This document shows positions 16,342 through 25,102 of a stretch of 48,655 nt of DNA, in pieces (position 1 is the first letter of the stretch; the number at the start of each line of letters is the position of its first letter). Below the pieces are notes generated by a model. The model made no database searches. It had not been told where the DNA came from and saw nothing but the letters and a program-made list of their open reading frames with translations. Origin of the DNA: Betaproteobacteria bacterium. Lineage in GTDB: Bacteria > Pseudomonadota > Gammaproteobacteria > Burkholderiales > Rhodocyclaceae. The position numbers and the translations under genes are program-made. Location: the NCBI GenBank assembly GCA_009779265.1, contig WREP01000019.1, positions 1 to 48,655 of the forward strand, given 5' to 3'.

Positions 16342-17514
16342 TCAAATCACCCGTACCCGGATCACATGCGCCACCTCGCCGATGGCTTTCAGCACGGCGT
16401 CGCTGGGGCGGGAGGCGAGGTCGATGATGTTGTAGGCCAGCGTGTCGCGGCTACGGTTGCTCATGTCGATGACGTTGACCTGCGCCTCGGCCAGCACCGA
16501 CAGCACATGGCCCAGCACGCCGGACACGTTTTCATTGGCAAAGGTCAGGCGCGTGGCCCCGGCGGTGCGCTCCATGCGCAGGGCGGGGTAATTGACGCTG
16601 TTGCGGATGTGGCCGTTTTCCAAGTAGTCGGTCAACTGATCGGCGGCCATGACGGCGCAGTTTTCTTCCGATTCCTCGGTGCTGGCGCCGATGTGGGGCA
16701 TGGCGATGATTTTCGGCTCGGCGGCAAAGCCCGGCTCGGGAAAGTCGCACACATAGCGGCCCAGCTTGCCGGCGGCAAGTTGGGCCAGCACGGCGGCGGG
16801 ATCGACAATGCTCTCGCGCGCGAAGTTGAGCAGCACCGCGTGGGGCTGGAGGTTCGCCAGCATGTCGGCGTTCAGCAGGTGGCGCGTGCTGTCCAGCGCG
16901 GGGACGTGCAGGCTGACGTAGTCGGAGCGCGCCAGCAGCGCGGCCATGCTGTCCATGCGTTGCACGGCGTTGGATAGCCGCCAGGCGGCGTCGATGGACA
17001 GCACCGGATCGTGCCCGAGCACTTTCATGCCCAGCGCCAGCGCGGCGTCGGCCAGCATGGAGCCGATGGCGCCCAGGCCGATGATGCCCAGTGTCTTGCC
17101 ACGCAGTTCGCCGCCGGCAAAGCGGCTCTTTTCCTTTTCCAGAGCCTGGTGCATGGCGGCGGAATCGCTCATCGCCCCGAGCGAGCGGGCGTAGTCGATG
17201 CCGGGCAGAACACCGCGCGCGGTGAGCAACATGCCGGCCAGCACCAGTTCCTTGACGGCATTGGCATTGGCCCCGGGCGTGTTGAAGACGACGATGCCGC
17301 GCTTGCCGTAGTCCTCGACCGGAATGTTGTTCACCCCGGCGCCGGCGCGCGCCACGGCCAGCAGCGATTCGGGCACTGCCTCGCCATGCAGCTTTTGGCT
17401 GCGCAGCAGCGCGGCATCGGGCGCGGCCACGTCGGGGCCGACTTCGTAGCGGGCCGGGGCAAAACGCTCCAGACCCTTGGGAGAAATAGCGTTGTAGGTT
17501 TTGATCTTGAACAT
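16342..17514 (-). CDS. serA: D-3-phosphoglycerate dehydrogenase
   Basis: First step of serine synthesis: oxidises 3-phosphoglycerate to 3-phosphohydroxypyruvate with NAD+. A 390-residue short-form SerA: substrate-binding halves with GAGVNNIPVEDYGKRGIVVFNTPGANANAV, Rossmann motif GIIGLGAIGSMLADAAL, catalytic Arg in LLNFARESIVD, Glu in the FPEPGF region, His in MPHIGASTEES, and a C-terminal ACT domain (NVSGVLGHVLSVLAEAQVNV) that commonly senses serine. It follows serC on the same strand across a 166-bp gap that contains a palindromic repeat, so the two may still form one operon. Confidence 0.93.
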   Translation of the reverse strand: MFKIKTYNAISPKGLERFAPARYEVGPDVAAPDAALLRSQKLHGEAVPESLLAVARAGAGVNNIPVEDYGKRGIVVFNTPGANANAVKELVLAGMLLTARGVLPGIDYARSLGAMSDSAAMHQALEKEKSRFAGGELRGKTLGIIGLGAIGSMLADAALALGMKVLGHDPVLSIDAAWRLSNAVQRMDSMAALLARSDYVSLHVPALDSTRHLLNADMLANLQPHAVLLNFARESIVDPAAVLAQLAAGKLGRYVCDFPEPGFAAEPKIIAMPHIGASTEESEENCAVMAADQLTDYLENGHIRNSVNYPALRMERTAGATRLTFANENVSGVLGHVLSVLAEAQVNVIDMSNRSRDTLAYNIIDLASRPSDAVLKAIGEVAHVIRVRVI

Positions 17515-17573
17515 GTGGGCACCAGTTTTAGAGCGGATTGAAATCAGCGCAGTTTTGCTTCAAGCGCATACAT

Positions 17574-17670
17574 GAATGCTGCGCCTCACCCTCTCCCGCC
17601 CCTGCAGGGACCCTCTCCCGCAAGCGGAAGAGGGGCTGGGGGAGAGGGGACTGCGTTCACCGGGAATGCT
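17574..17670. repeat. CCCTCTCCC-type palindromic repeat flanked by GAATGCT direct repeats
   Basis: Nested inverted repeats: an inner CCCTCTCCCG/CGGAAGAGGG stem (17611-17634, one mismatch) and an outer ACCCTCTCCC/GGGGGAGAGGGG pair (about 17588-17649). Identical heptamers GAATGCT flank the whole at 17574-17580 and 17664-17670, resembling a target duplication. The same pyrimidine-rich arm type appears inside the Nudix gene at 30672. It lies between serC and serA. Confidence 0.65.
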
Positions 17671-17680
17671 TACAGGGAGC

Positions 17681-18796
17681 CTACTTGACCTGCTCGTAGC
17701 CCCAGGCCAGCCACTGCATCAGCGCCTGCACGTCGCTTTGCTCCACGGTCGCGCCGCACCAGATGCGGATGCCCGGAGGCGCATCCTTGTACGAGCCGAT
17801 GTCGTAGGCCGCGCCTTCGGCTTCCAGCAGCTTGACCAGCGCCTTGACCTTGTCGGCATCCAGATCAAGCGACAGGCACACGCTGGTGTTGGAGCGCGTC
17901 TCGGGCGTCTTGGCGAGGAAGCTGATCCACGGGGTGGCGGCGACAAAATCTTCCACCGCCTTCAGGTTGGCCTGACTGCGCGCGATCATGCCGGACACGC
18001 CGCCGACGCTTTCGCACCACTTGAGGGCGTCGAGATAATCGGCCACGCACAGCATCGAGGGCGTGTTGATGGTTTCGCCCTTGAACAGACCTTCATTGAG
18101 CTTGCCGCCCGAGGTCATGCGGAAAATCTTGGGCAGCGGCCACGGCGGGCTGTAGCTTTCCAGGCGCGCGACGGCGCGCGGGCCGAGGATCAGGATGCCG
18201 TGCGCGCCTTCGCCGCCCAGCACCTTCTGCCACGAGTAGGTGATGACATCAAGCTTGTGCCACGGCAGATTCATGGCAAACACGGCGCTGGTGGCGTCGC
18301 AGATGGTCAGGCCCTGACGGTCGTCGGCGATCCAGTCGCCATTGGGCACGCGCACGCCGCTGGTGGTGCCGTTCCAGGTGAACACCACGTCGTGATCGAA
18401 ATTCACTTGTGCCAGATCGACGATGTCGCCGTAACCGGCTTCCAGCTTGCGGGTGTCCTTGATCTTGAGCTGCTTGAATACATCCGTCACCCAGCCGGAG
18501 CCGAACGACTCCCAAGCCAGCATGTCCACCGGGCGGGCGCCCAGTAGCGACCACATCGCCATCTCGACCGCGCCGGTATCGGAGGCCGGCACCACCGCCA
18601 CCCGATAATCGGCCGGCAGACCGAGGATGCGCGCCGTTTCGCTGCAACAGGCGCCGAGCAATTTCTTGCCCAGCGAGGATCGGTGCGAGCGCCCCAGCGC
18701 CGACAGATCGAGTTGCGTCACGTCATAACCCGGGCGCTTGGCGCAGGGACCGGAGGAGAAATTGGGCATCTGGGGTTTACGGCTGGGTCGTTCCAT
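17681..18796 (-). CDS. serC: Phosphoserine aminotransferase
   Basis: Second step of serine synthesis: transfers an amino group from glutamate to phosphohydroxypyruvate. The 371-residue protein belongs to the alternative SerC branch found in archaea, alphaproteobacteria and some beta relatives (start [11 protein letters not shown], blocks [45 protein letters not shown]) rather than the E. coli form. PLP lysine is in [15 protein letters not shown]. The ATG at 18796 follows GAGGAA; an upstream in-frame ATG at 18862 would add 22 residues without homology. It is upstream of serA in the same direction. Confidence 0.92.
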   Translation of the reverse strand: MERPSRKPQMPNFSSGPCAKRPGYDVTQLDLSALGRSHRSSLGKKLLGACCSETARILGLPADYRVAVVPASDTGAVEMAMWSLLGARPVDMLAWESFGSGWVTDVFKQLKIKDTRKLEAGYGDIVDLAQVNFDHDVVFTWNGTTSGVRVPNGDWIADDRQGLTICDATSAVFAMNLPWHKLDVITYSWQKVLGGEGAHGILILGPRAVARLESYSPPWPLPKIFRMTSGGKLNEGLFKGETINTPSMLCVADYLDALKWCESVGGVSGMIARSQANLKAVEDFVAATPWISFLAKTPETRSNTSVCLSLDLDADKVKALVKLLEAEGAAYDIGSYKDAPPGIRIWCGATVEQSDVQALMQWLAWGYEQVK

Positions 18797-18830
18797 ATGT
18801 TCCTCGCGTGAAGTGAAATGAGCAGGCGGT

Positions 18831-18836
18831 ATATTA
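18831..18836 (-). promoter_or_regulatory. Candidate -10 box for serC
   Basis: TAATAT on the minus strand, 35 bases before the serC start, with only a poor -35 (TTTTCG) 16 bases further upstream. The 203-bp divergent gap to the XdhC gene is AT-richer than its flanks and probably holds both promoters. Confidence 0.35.
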
Positions 18837-18999
18837 GCAGATAGGCACGAGGCGAAAACCATGCTGTGTCAGTAACTTGAGAGGGCGTTACGGCAGTCGG
18901 TTTCGCGTTCTGAGATGCTCTTCAAGATGAAGCGATAATATGAAATTGGGCATAATGCAGTAAAACCCAATAGTTGAAACCAGCATCGCGCCCGCCGCC

Positions 19000-20001
19000 A
19001 TGGAAAACCTCGACCTCACCGTTCTACGCGCGCTGCGCGACTGGCGCGGCGCCGGCCAGCATGCGCTCATGGCCACGGTGGCGCGTACCTGGGGATCGTC
19101 GCCCCGGCCGGCCGGCTCCATCATGGGCCTGTGCGAAAGCGGCGCGGTGGTCGGCTCGGTTTCGGGCGGCTGCATCGAGGACGACCTGATCGCCCGCTAT
19201 ACCCAAACCCGCGCCCAGCGAGCCGGCGTCGACGCCCTGCGGCCCGCGCCCGGCGGCGCGCCACAATTCCTCAAGTACGGCGTCAACGCCGACGAGGCGC
19301 AGCGCTTCCGCCTGCCCTGCGGCGGCACGCTGGAACTGCTGCTGGAATTCGACCCCGACGCCGCGCAACTGGCCGAACTGATGGCCGCCCTGGAAGGCGG
19401 CCGCCTGCTGCGCCGCGCCGTCAATCTGGTCAATGGCGCGGTGACGCTGAGGCCAGCCGCCGGGCCTGACAGGCTGACACTTTCCGCCACCGAACTGACC
19501 AATATCTTCGGCCCGCAATACCGCATGCTCATCATCGGCGCCGGGCAGATGAGCGAATACCTCGCCAGCATGGCGCTGTCCTGCGCTTTTGCCGTCACCG
19601 TCTGCGACCCGCGCGAGGAATACTGGAGCGCCTGGTCCGTAACCGGGACGCGGCTGCTGACCGAGATGCCCGACGACGCGGTTGCCGCATTCGCACCCGA
19701 CCGCCGGTCGTGCGTGATCGCCCTCACGCACGATCCCAAGCTGGACGATCTGGCGCTGCTGGAAGCCTTGCGCGGCGACGCCTTCTACATCGGCGTCATC
19801 GGCAGCCGCCGCAACAACGCCGCCCGCCGCCAGCGCATGATCCAATATTTCGCGCAGACAGAGAAAAGCCTTGAGCGCCTACGCGGGCCGGTCGGCATCG
19901 CCATCGGCAGCAAGACGCCGCCGGAAATCGCCGTCAGCATCATGGCCGAAGTGCTGGCCGTGAAAAATGGGGTGCCCCCGCATGGCGCCGGAAACCCCTG
20001 A
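19000..20001 (+). CDS. XdhC/CoxF-family molybdenum hydroxylase maturation protein
   Basis: A 333-residue protein that inserts or sulfurates the molybdenum cofactor in xanthine dehydrogenase-family enzymes. The N-terminal XdhC/CoxI domain has TWGSSPRPAGSIMGL and GSVSGGCIEDDLI. The C-terminal Rossmann-like domain starts at YRMLIIGAGQMSEYLASMA and ends with the hallmark FYIGVIGSRRNNAARRQR and IGSKTPPEIAVSIMAEVLAV. It overlaps the next gene, a MocA-like protein, and together they most likely serve the Mo-hydroxylase at 13532-16272, although serC-serA on the other strand separate them. Confidence 0.93.
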   Translation: MENLDLTVLRALRDWRGAGQHALMATVARTWGSSPRPAGSIMGLCESGAVVGSVSGGCIEDDLIARYTQTRAQRAGVDALRPAPGGAPQFLKYGVNADEAQRFRLPCGGTLELLLEFDPDAAQLAELMAALEGGRLLRRAVNLVNGAVTLRPAAGPDRLTLSATELTNIFGPQYRMLIIGAGQMSEYLASMALSCAFAVTVCDPREEYWSAWSVTGTRLLTEMPDDAVAAFAPDRRSCVIALTHDPKLDDLALLEALRGDAFYIGVIGSRRNNAARRQRMIQYFAQTEKSLERLRGPVGIAIGSKTPPEIAVSIMAEVLAVKNGVPPHGAGNP

Positions 20002-20665
20002 CAACATCGCCGCTGTCATCATGGCGGCGGGCGATGGCAGCCGCTTCGGTGATCGGCCCAAGGGCCTGCTCGAACGCGATGGGCAGCCGCTGGTGGCGCG
20101 CCAGATCGACCTGCTGGCCCGCGCCGGCCTGCGCCGCATCGTGGTGGTGCTGGGCCAGCATGCCGCAGCCTGCGAACCCATATTGCGCCAGGCGCAAGCC
20201 AGGTTACCGGCGCACATCCAACTCGAATGGGTGCGCAACCCCGCGCCGGAGGGCGGCACTGGCGCGTCGCTGCGCTGCGCGCTGGCACGGATCGAAGCTC
20301 AGGCAGCCGTGCTGGTGCTGCTGGCCGACCAGCCGCTGCTGCAAGGCGAGGACATCGACGCGGCGCTCTGCGCTTGGGCTGCGCGCGCGCCGGGCAGCAA
20401 ACTGGTCGTGCCCACGCACCAGGGACAGTTCGGCCACCCGCTGATCTTCGGCCCCGCGCTGCGGCGCTGGCTGACGCGGCAGCCCGCAAGCGTGGGCGTG
20501 CGCGACTGGCGACGCGCCCATCCCGCGCAAGTGCAGGCCGTGCCGGTAACGCATCCGCGCTGCACGCTGAATATCGACACAGAAGCCGATCTGGCGGCCC
20601 TGGCGACGATTCATGGCATTCATCTGCGTTGGCCCGTTTTGCTGTCTGAATTTGCGCCGTCTTGA
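19982..20665 (+). CDS. MocA-like molybdenum cofactor nucleotidyltransferase
   Basis: A 227-residue NTP transferase of the MobA/MocA group, expected to attach CMP (or GMP) to molybdopterin for hydroxylase enzymes. The nucleotide-binding start is AAVIMAAGDGSRFGDRPKGL; then the VLLADQPLL metal-binding Asp and the late HPLIFGPALRRWL and NIDTEADLAAL blocks. Start could be ATG 19967 or 19982; I use 19982 because GGGGTG at 19969-19974 is suitably placed. It overlaps the XdhC gene end, which suggests translational coupling. Confidence 0.88.
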   Translation: MAPETPDNIAAVIMAAGDGSRFGDRPKGLLERDGQPLVARQIDLLARAGLRRIVVVLGQHAAACEPILRQAQARLPAHIQLEWVRNPAPEGGTGASLRCALARIEAQAAVLVLLADQPLLQGEDIDAALCAWAARAPGSKLVVPTHQGQFGHPLIFGPALRRWLTRQPASVGVRDWRRAHPAQVQAVPVTHPRCTLNIDTEADLAALATIHGIHLRWPVLLSEFAPS

Positions 20666-20688
20666 ATCGAAGCATGGGGGAAACAAGC

Positions 20689-21231
20689 ATGGAAAATCTG
20701 CCGCTCGGCAAGGCTTTTACGCTGATCGAACCGGGGCCGGTGACGCTAATCACGACACATGACGGCTGCCGCGACAACATCATGACCATCACCTGGACCA
20801 TGGTGCTGGACTTCAGCGCCGCCTTCGCCATCACCACCGGGCCGTGGAATCATTCCTATCGCGCGCTGGAAAAGACCCGCGAATGCGTTATCGCCATCCC
20901 CACGGCGGACATGCTCGACATCGCCGTCGGCATCGGAACGTGCAGCGGGCGCGAGGAGGACAAGTTCGAGAAATTCGGCCTGACCCGCGCCACGGCGCGG
21001 CACGTCAAGGCGCCGCTGATCGAACAATGCCTGGCCAATATCGAGTGCGAGGTGGTCGATATCGTCGAGCGCCACAACATCGTCGTACTGCAAGGCGTGG
21101 CCGCCTGGTTTGACAGCGGGCGCAAGGAAAAACGCTTGCTCCACGCCATCGGCGACGGCACCTTCGTCGTCGACGGGCGCAAGTTCGACCGCAAGGAAAT
21201 GATGCGCGCGAAACTGCCGGCGGGGCTGTAA
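20689..21231 (+). CDS. Flavin reductase-like FMN-binding protein
   Basis: A 180-residue split-barrel flavoprotein of the flavin reductase domain family: GPVTLITTHDGCRDNIMTITWTM, FAITTGPWNHSYRALEKTRECVIAIPT and a C-terminal HAIGDGTFVVDGRKFDRKEMM. It would reduce or carry FMN for a partner enzyme. ATG 20689 follows GGGGGAA; an earlier in-frame TTG at 20662 overlaps the MocA end. Its place directly behind the XdhC-MocA genes suggests co-transcription, but no particular partner is evident. Confidence 0.85.
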   Translation: MENLPLGKAFTLIEPGPVTLITTHDGCRDNIMTITWTMVLDFSAAFAITTGPWNHSYRALEKTRECVIAIPTADMLDIAVGIGTCSGREEDKFEKFGLTRATARHVKAPLIEQCLANIECEVVDIVERHNIVVLQGVAAWFDSGRKEKRLLHAIGDGTFVVDGRKFDRKEMMRAKLPAGL

Positions 21232-21333
21232 AACCTGTTTCATATAGCGGGCAAAAAACCCAGTCAGGCTTCATCGTGAAGTATGATTCACATCTACCCA
21301 CCCTGCCGTACCAGCTAGAGATTACAGAGGCAT

Positions 21334-21735
21334 ATGGAAGCAAGAATTATTGGCATTCTATTCTTGGCACTTAGCATCACTTTTATCCCCGACCTGTTTA
21401 ATTTTTTAGGCACTTGGGCATTTTTTACTCCAAGTCTTCTAGCCGGGGTTGTAGCCGTTTCAAGGCACCGTTACTGGAGGACAATCACCTTGATAGTATG
21501 CATTGCATACTTGGCTCATCAGCTTCCACCATTAATTTCGTTATCGGTAAAATTTGGGCATTTTCATTTTTGGAGTACTTTTACAAAAACAGTTTTCAGG
21601 AACGGAATTAACGCACCCAGCATTTATAATTACTGGAGTATTGCTCTGATGCCACTAGTTGCAACATTGCTTTGCATATTTCTTATCTGGAGTAGTATTA
21701 AAAAATGGCGGCAAAGCAAGTGCAGCCAGGAGTAA
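21334..21735 (+). CDS. Small low-GC membrane protein of unknown function
   Basis: I do not recognise this 133-residue protein. It has about four hydrophobic stretches (near residues 5-25, 28-42, 50-70 and 98-119) and ends in a basic, soluble tail (SSIKKWRQSKCSQE), so it is probably an inner-membrane protein. Base composition and codon use (TTT, ATT, AAT, TTA) differ sharply from flanking genes, a sign of transfer from a low-GC source. ATG 21334 is preceded by AGAG and the frame is clean to TAA. A tract with short palindromes follows it. Confidence 0.6.
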   Translation: MEARIIGILFLALSITFIPDLFNFLGTWAFFTPSLLAGVVAVSRHRYWRTITLIVCIAYLAHQLPPLISLSVKFGHFHFWSTFTKTVFRNGINAPSIYNYWSIALMPLVATLLCIFLIWSSIKKWRQSKCSQE

Positions 21736-21790
21736 CACCGACGGGTGTGAATCTCCGACGCGAAGCGTCGCCATTTCTGTAATCAACTGT

Positions 21791-21820
21791 CGGACTGCGC
21801 CGCTACGCGGCTTGTCCAAC
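21791..21820. repeat. Palindromic repeat, GTTGGACAAGCCGC type, copy 1
   Basis: A 30-base unit with GGAC/GTCC and GCCGC/GCGGC pairing around TAC. It matches the copy at 36854-36883 at 29 of 30 bases and shares its layout with part of the element at 1857-1977. It lies just before the kinase gene. Confidence 0.7.
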
Positions 21821-21856
21821 TACGGCACCACAACGCGGCTCCCGTACAATCTCCGC

Positions 21857-23428
21857 ATGCCGTCGCCAGACACCAACGAATTCCAGCAAGGCATCTTTGC
21901 CTTTCTCGCCGATCCCGCCAGTCACGGGCTGGCCGAAGCCGTGCAGCGGATCAACACGCACGTGGCGGTCGTGTTTCTGGCGGGCGCCGAGGTTTACAAG
22001 GTCAAGCGGGCGGTGCGCTACGCCTATCTGGATTTTTCCACACTGGAAAAACGCCGTGCCGCCTGCGCGGCGGAAATCGAGGTCAATCAACACAACGCGC
22101 CGGATTTGTATCTGGGTGTCGTGCCGATTACCCGCGACGCCAGCGGCTTTCATTTGAACGGCCCCGGTGAAATCGTGGAATGGACAGTGCATCTGCGTCG
22201 CTTCGACGAAAACGCCACGCTGGATCATCTAGCCGCGAACGGACAGTTGGATGCGCCGCTGATCGCCGCGCTGGCCGAGGCGGTAGCGCGGGCGCACCAG
22301 GCCGCGCCCGGGCGCGATGGCGCCACCGCCAGCGCGGCGCTGCGCCAGCAACTGCTTTCCACCCTGGATGAACTGGGCGAGGCTGGCGATTTGTTTCCTG
22401 CCGACCGCCTGGACACTTTCCGCCGTCACGCCATCACCGCCTTCGAGCGCAATGCACCGCTGCTGCTTCAGCGCGGCCAGCAGGGCTGTGTCCGGCGCTG
22501 TCACGGCGATCTGCATCTGGCCAATATCGCGCTGATTGGCGGCGCGCCCGTGCTGTTCGATGCCATCGAGTTCAACGAAGCCTTCGCCACCTGCGACATT
22601 CTGTACGACCTGGCCTTCCTCGTGATGGATTTGTGCCAGCGTGGGCCACGCGGCGCGGCGGGCCGCCTGCTCGACCGCTATCTCCGGCTGGGCGGCGACG
22701 AGCGCCGCGAAATCGCCGGTCTGGCGGCGCTGCCGTTATTTCTCGCGCTACGCGCGGCAATTCGCGCCAAGGTCACGGCGGCGCAGGCGCGGCTGGCCGG
22801 CGATGGGCAAATGCCGCTGCGCGCGCGGGCGCTCTCCTATTTCGAGCTGGCGGCGCGCTTCCTGCAAGCCTTCCCGCCCCTGCTGGTGGCCGTCGGCGGT
22901 CTTTCCGGCAGCGGCAAGTCGACCCTGGCGGCGGTGCTGGCCCCGGCCATCGGCCCGGCGCCCGGCGCACTGCATTTGCGCAGCGATGTGATGCGCAAAC
23001 ATCTGATGGGCGTTGGCGAAACCGTGCGCCTGCCGCCCGATGCCTATCTGCCGGCGGTTTCCGAGCGTGTTTTCGCGGAACTCCACGCGCTCGCCCGGAT
23101 CGGCCTGCGGGCGGGCCGCACCGTCATTGTCGACGCGACCCATCTGCGGCCCGAGGATCGCGCCGCCGTCGCCGGCCTCGCGCATGAGAGCGGCGCGGCT
23201 TTCGTCGGCCTGTGGCTGGAAGCGCCGGTCGATCTGCTCAAGGGGCGCGTCGACCAGCGGCTGAACGATGCCTCGGACGCGACGGCGGCGGTGGTCGAGG
23301 CGCAAGTCCCTGGCGCGACGGCCCCAGCGGATTGGCTTCGTCTGGACGCCAGTCAGCCGATCGAGCAACTGACCGAGGCGGCGCTGCGCCACATGCCGGC
23401 GGACGCGCTGGTGCAGACGCCTTGGTGA
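21857..23428 (+). CDS. Aminoglycoside-phosphotransferase-like / P-loop kinase fusion
   Basis: A 523-residue two-domain protein. Residues about 1-330 form an APH-type kinase fold: catalytic loop RRCHGDLHLANIAL (H216) and the metal-binding Asp in VLFDAIEFNEAF. Residues about 340-523 are a zeta-toxin/AAA_33-like P-loop kinase with GGLSGSGKST and later VIVDATHLRPEDR. Such APH-AAA_33 fusions are common in proteobacteria but their substrate is unknown; resistance to a drug should not be assumed. I use ATG 21857, since homologues start shortly before the QRINTHVAVVFLAG block; the frame opens far upstream to 21659 through repeat sequence. Confidence 0.85.
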   Translation: MPSPDTNEFQQGIFAFLADPASHGLAEAVQRINTHVAVVFLAGAEVYKVKRAVRYAYLDFSTLEKRRAACAAEIEVNQHNAPDLYLGVVPITRDASGFHLNGPGEIVEWTVHLRRFDENATLDHLAANGQLDAPLIAALAEAVARAHQAAPGRDGATASAALRQQLLSTLDELGEAGDLFPADRLDTFRRHAITAFERNAPLLLQRGQQGCVRRCHGDLHLANIALIGGAPVLFDAIEFNEAFATCDILYDLAFLVMDLCQRGPRGAAGRLLDRYLRLGGDERREIAGLAALPLFLALRAAIRAKVTAAQARLAGDGQMPLRARALSYFELAARFLQAFPPLLVAVGGLSGSGKSTLAAVLAPAIGPAPGALHLRSDVMRKHLMGVGETVRLPPDAYLPAVSERVFAELHALARIGLRAGRTVIVDATHLRPEDRAAVAGLAHESGAAFVGLWLEAPVDLLKGRVDQRLNDASDATAAVVEAQVPGATAPADWLRLDASQPIEQLTEAALRHMPADALVQTPW

Positions 23429-23435
23429 TTGTTTT

Positions 23436-23470
23436 GATGGGTTTCGCTGCGCTCGCAATGACAGATGAGG
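23436..23470. repeat. Probable dispersed repeat (TTTCGCTGCGCTCGCAATGAC)
   Basis: The gap between the kinase gene and fixX carries a GATGGGTTTCGCTGCGCTCGC AATGAC stretch. I recall near-identical intergenic strings in many proteobacterial genomes; only one copy is seen in this window, so the call rests on that memory. Confidence 0.4.
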
Positions 23471-23487
23471 GGATGTCCGGCGAGTGA

Positions 23488-23772
23488 TCAGCCGAACTTG
23501 AACAGGATGCCAAACCCGGCGCGGGGATAGTTCCAGTCTACGTTCAGGTGCTCGTCGCAGATCACGCGGCAGGTGCCGCATTCCAGGCAGCCGTCGGTGA
23601 TCAGGCCGATCTGGCCGTCCTCGAAGGACCAGCAGCCGGCGGGGCAGCAGGTCACGCATTGGCGCTCGGCACAGCGGGTATTGCAGACATTGGCGTCGCG
23701 GATTTTGATGTGCGGGCGGTCGGCGTCGATCCGGTAGCGGTTCTGGTAGAGCTTTTCTTCGACTTTCATCAT
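23488..23772 (-). CDS. fixX: Ferredoxin-like protein FixX
   Basis: A 94-residue iron-sulfur protein ending the fixABCX operon; it takes electrons from the FixC flavoprotein. The N-terminal KVEEKLYQNRYRID and the cysteine-rich core (CNTRCAERQCVTCCPAGCW, then CLECGTCRVIC) are those of FixX. Two ATGs stand in tandem (23772 and 23769) behind AGGAAAAG. An opening further upstream to 23895 runs into fixC and lacks homology. Confidence 0.93.
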   Translation of the reverse strand: MMKVEEKLYQNRYRIDADRPHIKIRDANVCNTRCAERQCVTCCPAGCWSFEDGQIGLITDGCLECGTCRVICDEHLNVDWNYPRAGFGILFKFG

Positions 23773-23782
23773 TATTCTTTTC

Positions 23783-25093
23783 CTAGCGGGTGGCGCGCCA
23801 GATGCGCCAGGCGTCGCCGAGCAGGCCGAGCAGCGATCGGCGCTGGCGGAAACTGGCAACGATTTCCTGTTCCTTGGTCTTCTTGTCGCGGCCATCGACC
23901 GAGAAGTAATTGAAGGCCGCCTGGTTGAGCAGGCCCGGATAGTCGGCCACGAATTGCCGCTGACGGTCGAGCATGCCCATGGCGCCGCGATATTTCTTCA
24001 AGTCCTTCATGACGAAGCTCTCGTCCAGCCGGGCCTTGTAGCGGGCCAGATTGGCCGCGCTGGCCGGCTGGCCGGCGGCGAACAGTTCGAGCAGGGTTTC
24101 GGCGGCCAGACGGCCGGTGGTCATGGCGAGATTGGAGCCTTCGCGGTGCACGGCGTTGAGGAAGCCGGCGGAATCGCCGGCCAGCACCCAGCCGTCACCG
24201 TAGAGCTTGGGCAGGGCGTCGTAGCCGCCTTCGGGGAGCAGGTGGGCGGCGTATTCGCGCGTTTCGCCGCCAGCGATCAGCGGCGCTACCGACGGGTGGC
24301 GCTTGAGTTTTTCCAGCAGTTCGGCGGGCGTGGTTTTCTGGCGCTTCATGTCGGACAGGATGCAGCCGATGCCGACCGAGATCGAATCCTTGTTGGTGTA
24401 GAGAAAGCCGGTGCCGACCATGCCTTCGGAAATGCTGCCGAACATTTCGATGACCGCGCCTTCCTGGCCGGCCAGATTGAAGCGGGCTTCGATGGTTTCC
24501 TTGGGCAGGAAGATGGTTTCCTTGACCCCCAGCGCCATCGCCTCCGCCTTGATGTCCTCGCGCAGGCCGGCGCGGCTGGCGAGCAGCGAATTGACGCCGT
24601 CGGCGAGAATCACCGCGTCGGCGTAGATGCGGCCATTGTCGCGATCAACATTGACGCCGATGACGCGGCCCTGCTCGTTCCTCAGGAGTTCGCTCACGGT
24701 CATTTCGCACAGCACCAGGGCGCCGGCTTTCTGCACCTGGTCCGAGAACCATTTGTCGAAGCGGGCGCGGATAATGGTGTAGCGGTTGCCCGGCTGGCGG
24801 TTGAACTGGTCGGAACGGAAATGGGCGCCGAGGTGCGACTGTTCTTCCATCAGCCACATGCGCTGCTCGATCACATGCCGTTCGAGCGGCGCCGAGTCGC
24901 GGAAATCGGGGATGATCTTTTCCAGCGCGTCGGCGTAGAGAATGGCGCCCTGCACGTTCTTGGAGCCGGGATATTCGCCGCGTTCCAGTTGCAGGACTTT
25001 CTTGCCCGCCTTGGCCAGCGTGTAGGCGGCGGCATTGCCGGCCGGGCCGGCGCCGACGACGATGACATCGAATTTTTCAATTGCCTGGTTCAT
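23783..25093 (-). CDS. fixC: Electron-transfer flavoprotein-quinone oxidoreductase FixC
   Basis: A 436-residue FAD protein of the ETF:quinone oxidoreductase family. FAD binding shows as FDVIVVGAGPAGNAAAYTLA near the start, ILADGVNSLLASRAG in the middle and LAGDSAGFLNAVHREGSNLAMTTGRLAAETL late. In the Fix complex it accepts electrons from FixAB and passes one branch to quinone and one, through FixX, to ferredoxin or flavodoxin. It lies 10 bases upstream of fixX and 9 behind fixB. Confidence 0.95.
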   Translation of the reverse strand: MNQAIEKFDVIVVGAGPAGNAAAYTLAKAGKKVLQLERGEYPGSKNVQGAILYADALEKIIPDFRDSAPLERHVIEQRMWLMEEQSHLGAHFRSDQFNRQPGNRYTIIRARFDKWFSDQVQKAGALVLCEMTVSELLRNEQGRVIGVNVDRDNGRIYADAVILADGVNSLLASRAGLREDIKAEAMALGVKETIFLPKETIEARFNLAGQEGAVIEMFGSISEGMVGTGFLYTNKDSISVGIGCILSDMKRQKTTPAELLEKLKRHPSVAPLIAGGETREYAAHLLPEGGYDALPKLYGDGWVLAGDSAGFLNAVHREGSNLAMTTGRLAAETLLELFAAGQPASAANLARYKARLDESFVMKDLKKYRGAMGMLDRQRQFVADYPGLLNQAAFNYFSVDGRDKKTKEQEIVASFRQRRSLLGLLGDAWRIWRATR

Positions 25094-25102
25094 GCTCTGT
25101 TC

